From the NCBI GenBank assembly GCA_029865405.1, contig JAOUGZ010000190.1, forward strand, positions 1-5,946: a stretch of 5,946 nt of DNA. Direction: 5' to 3'. Position 1 is the stretch's first letter; every line of letters starts with the position of its first letter. Of this stretch, positions 1 through 4,708 are shown one piece after another. Made by a program: the position numbers and the translations under genes. Under the pieces are notes generated by a model. It searched no databases and was not told where the DNA came from. It saw nothing but the letters and a program-made list of their open reading frames with translations. The DNA is from Betaproteobacteria bacterium. GTDB taxonomy: Bacteria; Pseudomonadota; Gammaproteobacteria; Burkholderiales; SG8-39.

Positions 1-1
1 G

Positions 2-163
2 GACGCGATCGTCGCGCACCTCAAGCGCCACGGCATCGAGGTCGGCGAGATCCGCAAGCGTTACGGCGCGGAAGGCAACGGCATCTCCATCTACGTCACC
101 GACCCCGAGGGCAATACGGTGGAGCTGAAAGGCCCCTCGGACGGCCAGCCGCCGCCGTCATGA
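2..163 (+). CDS. VOC (glyoxalase/bleomycin-resistance fold) family protein, C-terminal 53 residues
   Basis: The reading frame enters from the left edge and ends at TGA 161-163, so only the last 53 residues are present. They contain an amphipathic helix (AHLKRHGIEVGEI) followed by SIYVTDPEGNTVELKGP. This is the typical final beta-strand pair of a vicinal-oxygen-chelate domain, with the DPxGNxxEL signature whose Glu (visible residue 41) is normally a metal ligand. A short Pro-rich tail (GQPPPS) closes the protein. The family includes glyoxalase I, extradiol dioxygenases and fosfomycin/bleomycin resistance proteins. The part that would separate these lies outside the window, so no substrate can be given. 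The stop overlaps the next gene's start as ATGA, which implies translational coupling. Confidence 0.88.
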   Translation, partial: DAIVAHLKRHGIEVGEIRKRYGAEGNGISIYVTDPEGNTVELKGPSDGQPPPS

Positions 164-423
164 AGACGGACGAACTTGCCAAGGCGGTGGCTCTGCTGCG
201 CAAAGGCGACTGGGAGGCGGCGCACGTGATCGTGCAGAAGGACGAGGAATCGCCGCTCGCCTGCTGGGCGCACGGCATCGTGCACCTGATGGAGGGCGAT
301 ACCTCAAACGCGCGCTACTGGTACCGCGAAGCCAATCGCCACTTTCCCCGGGAGCCGGCAATAGCCGATGAGATTGCCGCGCTGAGCGCGCAGATATTGC
401 GCGCCCGAGGAGTTCGAGAGTAG
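160..423 (+). CDS. small TPR-like conserved hypothetical protein (87 aa)
   Basis: The ATG at 160 overlaps the preceding VOC stop (ATGA). No Shine-Dalgarno is visible, so translation probably depends on ribosomes finishing the VOC gene. The protein is soluble and mostly helical, with no signal peptide or membrane segment. Two helix-turn-helix units can be seen: residues 6-30 (LAKAVALLRKGDWEAAHVIVQ) and 33-60 (ACWAHGIVHLMEGDTSNARYWYREANR). Each carries a GD turn, and the second is followed by the aromatic WYREA stretch, as in TPR or Sel1 repeats. From memory, short bacterial hypothetical proteins of this GDWEAAH...EGD..NA.YWYR type are widespread. His22, His38 and His42 stand out, but no catalytic motif is recognisable. 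A protein-protein interaction role is an inference; the function is unknown. Confidence 0.85.
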   Translation: MKTDELAKAVALLRKGDWEAAHVIVQKDEESPLACWAHGIVHLMEGDTSNARYWYREANRHFPREPAIADEIAALSAQILRARGVRE

Positions 424-444
424 CCTGTTTCCCGGCGCCGGCCC

Positions 445-467
445 CCGGGGCTGTGTGCAGCGCCCGG
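445..467 (+). terminator. GC-rich hairpin in the spacer before the DUF1326 gene (possible terminator or attenuator)
   Basis: Bases 445-453 (CCGGGGCTG) pair with 458-467 (CAGCGCCCGG) around a TGTG loop, giving nine base pairs with one bulged G at 462. It lies between the TPR-like stop (423) and the ribosome binding site at 487. The sequence after it (CCGCTTGCTCGATT) has only scattered T residues, so it is not a classic intrinsic terminator. It could end or attenuate the upstream transcript, or stabilise the 5' end of the DUF1326-DUF2182 message. An alternative short palindrome, CCGGCGCCGG at 432-441, lies next to it. Confidence 0.35.
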
Positions 468-486
468 CCGCTTGCTCGATTACCAG

Positions 487-494
487 GGAGGAGG
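487..494 (+). promoter_or_regulatory. strong ribosome binding site that fixes the DUF1326 start
   Basis: GGAGGAGG at 487-494 lies five bases before the ATG at 500. It is the best Shine-Dalgarno in the window. It decides in favour of ATG 500 over the in-frame GTG at 455, which has no such site and would add 15 residues unlike the family's N-terminus. Confidence 0.8.
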
Positions 495-499
495 ACCTC

Positions 500-1114
500 A
501 TGGCTGCTTGGAAGATCGAAGGCCAGTACATGGAAACCTGCAACTGCACCTACCTGTGCCCCTGCGCACCCTCGCACCTCACGGCGCGCCCGACGGAAGG
601 CGAATGCAAGGCCGCGATCGCGATGCGTATCGACAAGGGGGAAAAGGACGGGGTCAAGCTCGACGGCCTTTCGTTCATCGTCGTCATGCACGCGCCCAAG
701 GCGATGGCGGAGGGAAATATCACGGTGGGTCTCATCGTCGACGAACGCGCCAACGACAAGCAGGTTGAAGCGATCGGCGCGATCGCCACGGGCGCGGCCG
801 GCGGCCCGATGGCGGCGCTGGCGCCGCTGGTCGGCAAGGTCGCTGGCGTCGAAAAGCGCCAGATCCGCTTCGATGCGGACGGCATGAAGTTTTCCGTCAA
901 GGCGGGCGACCTTATCGACCAGGCTTGCGAAGGCGTCGCCGGTGCCGTGCGCACGAGCGAGCCGCTGTTCCTCGATAACACCGCGCATCCGGTCAACACG
1001 CGCCTCGCGCTCGCCAAGGCGACGCGAAGCATCTTCAACGCCTTCGGTATCAAGTGGAAGGACACCAGCGGCACGCGTAACGGGCATTTCGCGCCCTTCG
1101 CGTGGCAGGGCTAG
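500..1114 (+). CDS. DUF1326 domain-containing protein with CxC-x3-CxC cluster
   Basis: The protein is a soluble 204-residue member of the DUF1326 family, covered over nearly its full length. The N-terminal WKIEGQYMETCNCTYLCPC places Cys14, Cys16, Cys20 and Cys22 in a CxC-x3-CxC cluster. Cys36 and Cys143 are further thiols. The C-terminus NGHFAPFAWQG matches the usual family ending (GHFAPFxW). There is no signal peptide or membrane span, so a cytoplasmic location is expected. The biochemical role of the family is not firmly established. The tight cysteine cluster suggests binding of a soft metal such as Cu or Zn, or redox chemistry. The start at ATG 500 is supported by the preceding ribosome binding site. 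The gene overlaps the following DUF2182 membrane gene by 13 bases, which implies co-translation. I read it as the soluble partner of that membrane protein; this is inference. Confidence 0.93.
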   Translation: MAAWKIEGQYMETCNCTYLCPCAPSHLTARPTEGECKAAIAMRIDKGEKDGVKLDGLSFIVVMHAPKAMAEGNITVGLIVDERANDKQVEAIGAIATGAAGGPMAALAPLVGKVAGVEKRQIRFDADGMKFSVKAGDLIDQACEGVAGAVRTSEPLFLDNTAHPVNTRLALAKATRSIFNAFGIKWKDTSGTRNGHFAPFAWQG

Positions 1115-1893
1115 AAGCGCCCGAGGCTGCGCACGGCCCTGAGGCGGGCCAGCGCTACGACCGCCGGGCGACGCTCGGCGGCCTCGCCGCGCTCGTGATC
1201 CTGTCGTGGGTATACCTGTGGCACATGGCCGCAGGCATGGATCACTCGTCGCTGGCCGCCGAAGCTGCGCCGCGCGCCGCGAGCGCCGGCGCCGTCGGCA
1301 TGACCTTCGCAATGTGGGCGATCATGATGGTGGGCATGATGCTGCCGAGTGCTGCACCGACCATCGTCCTGTACGGCTCGATGGCGCGCAAGCACGCTGA
1401 GCGCGGCTCTGCGCTACCGGCAACCTGGATCTTCGTGGCCGGGTACCTGCTGGCGTGGACTGCGTTCAGCGCGGCGGCGACCACGCTGCAAGTCTCACTC
1501 GAGGCAGCGGCCCTAATGACGCCCAGCATGACAGTCGCGAGCGGCGCACTGGGCGCACTCGCGGTGGTCGCCGCCGGACTCTATCAGGTAACGCCGCTCA
1601 AGCAGGCCTGCCTGCGCAAGTGCCGTCACCCCGTCGAATTCCTCATGACGCGATGGCGCGCAGGCAGCGCCGGAGCGTTGGGGATGGGTCTCGAGCACGG
1701 CGCCTATTGTCTCGGCTGCTGCTGGGCGCTCATGCTGCTGCTGTTCGTCGCCGGGATCATGAACCTGGCATGGGTGGCGCTGATTGCCGCATTCGTCTAC
1801 GTAGAGAAGCTGCTGCCCGCGAGGCGGCTCACATCCTACGCTGCCGGTGTGGCGTTGGTTGCTTGCGGGCTCTACATCCTGTTCGAGCTCTAG
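1102..1893 (+). CDS. DUF2182 predicted metal-binding integral membrane protein
   Basis: The 263-residue protein belongs to the DUF2182 (COG5486-type) family. It begins at GTG 1102, inside the end of the DUF1326 gene; no Shine-Dalgarno is present, which fits translational coupling. The next in-frame starts fall inside the first membrane span. Hydrophobic spans are visible at roughly residues 24-44, 67-90, 108-128, 145-163, 200-232 (probably two) and 245-263. Family hallmarks are MWAIMMVGMMLPSAAP at 71-86, TPLKQACLRKC at 164-174, and HGAYCLGCCW at 199-208. Putative metal ligands include His41, Met42, Met46 and His48 after the first span, the Met-rich second span, and Cys170, Cys174, Cys203, Cys206 and Cys207. 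Family members are described as metal-binding and sometimes labelled copper chaperones in public annotation, but no transport reaction is established. The stop TAG shares a CTAG with the convergent GNAT gene. Confidence 0.93.
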   Translation: MAGLEAPEAAHGPEAGQRYDRRATLGGLAALVILSWVYLWHMAAGMDHSSLAAEAAPRAASAGAVGMTFAMWAIMMVGMMLPSAAPTIVLYGSMARKHAERGSALPATWIFVAGYLLAWTAFSAAATTLQVSLEAAALMTPSMTVASGALGALAVVAAGLYQVTPLKQACLRKCRHPVEFLMTRWRAGSAGALGMGLEHGAYCLGCCWALMLLLFVAGIMNLAWVALIAAFVYVEKLLPARRLTSYAAGVALVACGLYILFEL

Positions 1894-1904
1894 AGCGCGA
1901 GCTC
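1885..1904. terminator. palindromic sequence over the shared DUF2182/GNAT stop codons
   Basis: The two convergent genes end on one CTAG (1890-1893). It forms the centre of a perfect ten-base palindrome, GCTCTAGAGC (1887-1896). GAGCTC at 1885-1890 and again at 1899-1904 can also form a six-pair stem with an eight-base loop on either strand. There is no T-tract on either side, so any terminator activity would be factor-dependent or weak. Confidence 0.25.
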
Positions 1905-2390
1905 CCAGTACTCGCCCGTCAGCCGCTTGCCGAAGCTGCGATGCGGCTCCGCACGCACCTTGCGGAAGCCGAGTTTTTCATAGATCGCCCGCGCGGCCGC
2001 CAATTCGCTCTGCGTCCACAACACCAGTTTCCTGTATCTGGCCGCGCGGGCGAAACCAATGCACGCTTTGACGAGCCGCATGCCCAGGCCTAGCCCCCGC
2101 GCCTTCGGCTCCACGATCAGCAGCCGCAGCTTCGCCACGCCCGGCGACTGCTTGACCACCAGCACGGCCCCGAGACGTTCGCCCCTGCGCTCGGCGATCC
2201 AGCAGCGCTCGCGACGTGGATCGAACTTCTCCACGAACCGCGCCGCGATTCCGGCAACGAGCGCCTCGAAGCGCTCGTCGTAGCCGTACTCCTTCCAGTA
2301 CAGCTCGCCGTGGCGCTGCACCACCCAGCCGAGGTCGCCCGGGCGGTGCCGGCGCAGCCGCACTTGCGGTAGCATCGCCCGCTTCACCAT
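1890..2390 (-). CDS. GNAT family N-acetyltransferase
   Basis: This 166-residue single-domain protein resembles GCN5-related acetyltransferases, which move an acetyl group from acetyl-CoA to an amine. The acetyl-CoA pyrophosphate-binding motif A is clear in LRLLIVEPKARGLGLGMRLV, with R98-GLGLG-103. Further family features are CWIAERRGERLGAVLVV (63-79) and the C-terminal LWTQSELAAARAIYEKLGFRKV. The N-terminal block HRPGDLGWVVQRHGELYWKEYGYDERFEALVA is, from memory, the type found in the acetyltransferase half of MarR-GNAT fusion proteins. No MarR domain is present here. The substrate is unknown. The start is chosen as ATG 2388-2390. An in-frame ATG at 2373-2375 would remove five residues, and neither has a good Shine-Dalgarno. 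The start lies 14 bases from the divergent SDR start, and the stop overlaps the DUF2182 stop. Confidence 0.92.
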   Translation of the reverse strand: MVKRAMLPQVRLRRHRPGDLGWVVQRHGELYWKEYGYDERFEALVAGIAARFVEKFDPRRERCWIAERRGERLGAVLVVKQSPGVAKLRLLIVEPKARGLGLGMRLVKACIGFARAARYRKLVLWTQSELAAARAIYEKLGFRKVRAEPHRSFGKRLTGEYWELAL

Positions 2391-2396
2391 GAGGAG
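2391..2396 (+). promoter_or_regulatory. ribosome binding site of the SDR gene
   Basis: GAGGAG at 2391-2396 is followed by eight bases and the ATG at 2405. It fills nearly half of the 14-base divergent gap and immediately abuts the GNAT start codon, so the SDR leader must begin inside the GNAT coding region. Confidence 0.7.
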
Positions 2397-2404
2397 AAAT
2401 TAGC

Positions 2405-3157
2405 ATGGCCGCACAGCACAAAGTCGCCGTGGTCACCGGCGCCTCCACGGGCATCGGCGAGGCCGCGGGCCGGGCGCTGGTCAAGGCCGGCTGGAGGGTC
2501 GCCTTCGCCGCGCGCCGCGCCGAGCTCCTGGAGAAGATCGTCGCCGACTGCGGCGCCGCGAACGCGCTCGCGGTCGCTACCGACGTCAGTAAGCCCGACT
2601 CGGTGAAGAACCTGTTCGCGAAGACGCTGGAGAAGTTCGGGCGCCTGGACCTGCTCTTCAACAACGCCGGCATGGGCGCGCCGCCCGTGCCGATGGACGA
2701 GCTGCCCTACGAGAAGTGGAAGGAAGTGGTGGACGTGAACCTGAACGGCATGTTCCTGTGCGCGCAGGAGGCGTTCCGCATCTTCAGGAAGCAGAATCCC
2801 CAGGGCGGGCGCATCATCAACAACGGCTCGATCTCGGCGCACGCGCCGCGCCCCTTCTCCGTTGCCTACACCTCGACCAAGCACGCGGTGACGGGCCTCA
2901 CCAAGTGCATCGCGCTCGATGGCCGCGCCTACGACATCTGCGGCAGCCAGATCGACATCGGCAACGCGGTGACGCCGATGACCGAGCGCATGACCAAGGG
3001 CGTGCCGCAGCCGAACGGCACCACGATGGTCGAGCCGCGCATGGACGTGCAGCACGTGGCCGACGCCATCGTCTACATGGCCGGGCTGCCGAAGGAATCG
3101 AACGTTCTCACCATGACGGTGATGGCGACCAAGATGCCGTTCGTGGGGCGCGGCTGA
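2405..3157 (+). CDS. short-chain dehydrogenase/reductase (SDR) family oxidoreductase
   Basis: This is a 250-residue classical SDR of normal length, expected to be a cytoplasmic NAD(P)-dependent alcohol/ketone oxidoreductase. The Rossmann dinucleotide motif TGASTGIG is at 11-18. Arg37-Arg38 at the end of the second strand favour NADP(H). Asp60 (TDVS) should contact adenine, and NNAG is at 86-89. The catalytic tetrad is complete: Asn112 (VNLNG), Ser142 (GSIS), Tyr155 and Lys159 (YTSTK). The C-terminal region ([25 protein letters not shown] and the ending TKMPFVGRG) is conserved in a proteobacterial SDR subgroup that I recognise, but whose substrate I do not know. The start is set by ATG 2405 with its GAGGAG site. 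The stop TGA lies in CTGA, which could overlap a non-canonical start of the next gene, so the two are probably co-transcribed. Confidence 0.95.
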   Translation: MAAQHKVAVVTGASTGIGEAAGRALVKAGWRVAFAARRAELLEKIVADCGAANALAVATDVSKPDSVKNLFAKTLEKFGRLDLLFNNAGMGAPPVPMDELPYEKWKEVVDVNLNGMFLCAQEAFRIFRKQNPQGGRIINNGSISAHAPRPFSVAYTSTKHAVTGLTKCIALDGRAYDICGSQIDIGNAVTPMTERMTKGVPQPNGTTMVEPRMDVQHVADAIVYMAGLPKESNVLTMTVMATKMPFVGRG

Positions 3158-3204
3158 GCATCATCTCCGGCGTCCTCGCCGCGCTGGTCGCGGCAGCGTC
3201 CGAC

Positions 3205-3930
3205 ATGATCGAGGTGCCCGCAGGCCCCTTCACCATGGGCCGAGACGACGGGCCGGCGGACGAGCGGCCCGCGCATCGGGTTGTGCTTGCCGCGTTCCAG
3301 ATCGATCGCGTGCCGGTCACGAACGCCGCGTTTGCTCGTTTCCTCGAGGCGGCAGGCACGCGCAACGCGCACGGCGAACGGCTGTTCGACGACGACGACC
3401 GCGATGCGCGGATCCGCCTGCGCGACGGCCGCTGGCAGGCGGATCGCGGCTTTGAGGACCACCCGGTGGTCGAAGCATCGTGGCCGGGGGCGCGCGAATA
3501 CTGCGCCTGGGCCGGCAAGCGATTGCCGACGGAAGCCGAATGGGAAAAGGCGGCGCGCGGCGCGGATGCGCGTGTCTATCCCTGGGGTAACGATCCGCCG
3601 GACGCGGCGCGCGCGCACTTCGGCGCCGGCTGGAACGCAACCGCGCCGGTGGGCCGCCGCCCGGCGGGCGCGAGTCCCTATGGCGCCCTCGACCTCGCGG
3701 GCAACGTCTGGGAATGGGTATCGAGCGCGTATCGGCCCTACCCCTATCGCGCCGATGACGGGCGCGAGTCGCCCGATGCGCGCGCCGTGCGCGGCACGCG
3801 CGGCGGCGGGCACGACTCGCCCGCCGACGAGCTCACCGCCACGCAGCGGGGCCGCACGCTCTCGCGCGCGCCCCAAGCGGGGCATCACAACATCGGCTTT
3901 CGCTGCGCGCGGTCGTGGAGCCCGCGCTAG
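3205..3930 (+). CDS. SUMF1/FGE-fold protein lacking the catalytic cysteines (formylglycine-generating-enzyme-like)
   Basis: From ATG 3205 this is a 241-residue FGE-sulfatase (SUMF1) domain. Landmarks in order are VPAGPFTMGRDD (4-15), ERPAHRVVLAAFQIDRVPVTNAAF (20-43), HPVVEASWPGAREYCAWAGKRLPTEAEWEKAARG (86-119), YPWGN (125-129), LDLAGNVWEWV (162-172) and NIGFRCARS (229-237). True formylglycine-generating enzymes use two cysteines five residues apart just before the GFRCA element. The corresponding stretch here, about residues 205-225 (ADELTATQRGRTLSRAPQ), has no cysteine. Only Cys100 and Cys234 exist, so sulfatase-activating chemistry is unlikely. The fold is also used by EgtB- and PvdO-type enzymes and by non-catalytic binding proteins. 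The N-terminus is uncertain. An in-frame CTG at 3154, overlapping the SDR stop, would add 17 residues with a signal-like core ([15 protein letters not shown]). The gene ends on a CTAG shared with the sirtuin gene. Confidence 0.88.
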   Translation: MIEVPAGPFTMGRDDGPADERPAHRVVLAAFQIDRVPVTNAAFARFLEAAGTRNAHGERLFDDDDRDARIRLRDGRWQADRGFEDHPVVEASWPGAREYCAWAGKRLPTEAEWEKAARGADARVYPWGNDPPDAARAHFGAGWNATAPVGRRPAGASPYGALDLAGNVWEWVSSAYRPYPYRADDGRESPDARAVRGTRGGGHDSPADELTATQRGRTLSRAPQAGHHNIGFRCARSWSPR

Positions 3931-3938
3931 TCGCGGGC
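3920..3938. terminator. perfect hairpin over the shared SUMF1-like/sirtuin stop codons (possible bidirectional terminator)
   Basis: GCCCGCG at 3920-3926 pairs perfectly with CGCGGGC at 3932-3938, leaving the five-base loop CTAGT. The loop contains the CTAG (3927-3930) that supplies TAG stops to both convergent genes. The seven-pair all-GC stem is symmetrical and could act on both strands, but no T-tract follows in either direction. Confidence 0.4.
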
Positions 3939-4682
3939 GACGAGCGCCGGCAGCACCTCGCTGATCGACTCGTTGAACACCGCATCGGCCATGTCGTCGA
4001 ACGGGGTCGGCTCGGCGTTGATGATGACGAGCCGCGCGCCGGCGCTCTTCGCGATCTGCACCGCGCCGGCGATCGGATAGACCTGCAGGCTGGTGCCGAC
4101 CGACAGGAACACGTCGGCGCTGGCCGCCGCCTGCATGGCGCGATCGATCACCTCGGGCACCAGCGCCTGCCCGAAGGAGATGGTGGCGCTCTTCAGGATC
4201 CCGCCGCAGCTGCGGCACGGCGGGTCGGCCTCCCCCGCGCGCACGCGGGCGAGCGCCTTTTCCATCGGCGCGCGCTCGTCGCAGCTCATGCACACCACCT
4301 GGCGCATGGTGCCGTGCACCTCGATCACCTTCTCCCGCGAGTTGCCGGCGATCTGGTGCAGCTCGTCGATGTTCTGCGTGATGAGCGCGTGCAGCCGGCC
4401 GCGCTTTTCCAGCTCGACGAGCGCGCGGTGCCCGGCGTTGGGCTGCGCGCGCCAGGCGCTGTGCTCGAGCCGGCTCTGCCACGACAGGCGCCGCACCTCG
4501 GGGTCGCTCATGTAGTAGCGGATGTCGGAGAGCTTCTCGGCCTTGGGGTTCTTCGTCCACACGCCCTGCGGGCCGCGGAAGTCGGGGATACCGGAATCGG
4601 TGGAGATGCCGGCGCCGCTGAGGACGACGACGCGTTCGGCCGCGCCGATCCAGGCGCGCGCGGTTTCGTGCTTGGGCGTCAT
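3927..4682 (-). CDS. SIR2 family NAD-dependent protein deacylase (sirtuin)
   Basis: This is a full-length 251-residue sirtuin, which removes acyl groups from protein lysines using NAD+ and releases nicotinamide and O-acyl-ADP-ribose. The NAD-binding [15 protein letters not shown] block is at 23-37. TQNIDELH is at 102-109, and the catalytic histidine is His123 in EVHGT. The structural zinc site is two CxxC pairs, Cys131/Cys134 and Cys156/Cys159. The C-terminal Rossmann part carries SFGQALVP (169-176), SVGTSL and [12 protein letters not shown] replaces the more usual FGE. The segment [24 protein letters not shown] reminds me of actinobacterial sirtuins, from memory only. The start is ATG 4680-4682; no Shine-Dalgarno precedes it. 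The acyl preference cannot be read from the sequence. The stop overlaps the SUMF1-like gene's stop, and the start lies 26 bases from the divergent MFS start. Confidence 0.95.
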   Translation of the reverse strand: MTPKHETARAWIGAAERVVVLSGAGISTDSGIPDFRGPQGVWTKNPKAEKLSDIRYYMSDPEVRRLSWQSRLEHSAWRAQPNAGHRALVELEKRGRLHALITQNIDELHQIAGNSREKVIEVHGTMRQVVCMSCDERAPMEKALARVRAGEADPPCRSCGGILKSATISFGQALVPEVIDRAMQAAASADVFLSVGTSLQVYPIAGAVQIAKSAGARLVIINAEPTPFDDMADAVFNESISEVLPALVARD

Positions 4683-4708
4683 GCAGGGCCAATGATAGCC
4701 TCAGCCGC

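Noticed and set aside
455..499. GTG 455 as a start for the DUF1326 protein
   Set aside because: It has no ribosome binding site, lies inside the hairpin, and would add residues absent from the normal family N-terminus. ATG 500 has an excellent site.
453..887. 144-residue plus-strand frame overlapping the DUF1326 gene
   Set aside because: It is an Arg/Ser-rich out-of-frame shadow with no motif.
158..1312. 384-residue minus-strand open frame antisense to the TPR-like, DUF1326 and DUF2182 genes
   Set aside because: It is Arg/Ala/Pro-rich with no recognisable domain and covers three well-supported plus-strand genes. Long open antisense frames are expected in GC-rich DNA.
2370..2375. TAGCAT as a -10 element for the SDR gene
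   Set aside because: It has only four of six consensus matches and no -35 element at a proper distance, so it is not distinguishable from chance within GNAT coding sequence.
2716..3153. Long in-frame N-terminal extension of the SUMF1-like protein back into the SDR gene
   Set aside because: This part translates as Arg/His-rich sequence in a frame shifted from the intact SDR, without any domain. The real start is 3154 or later.
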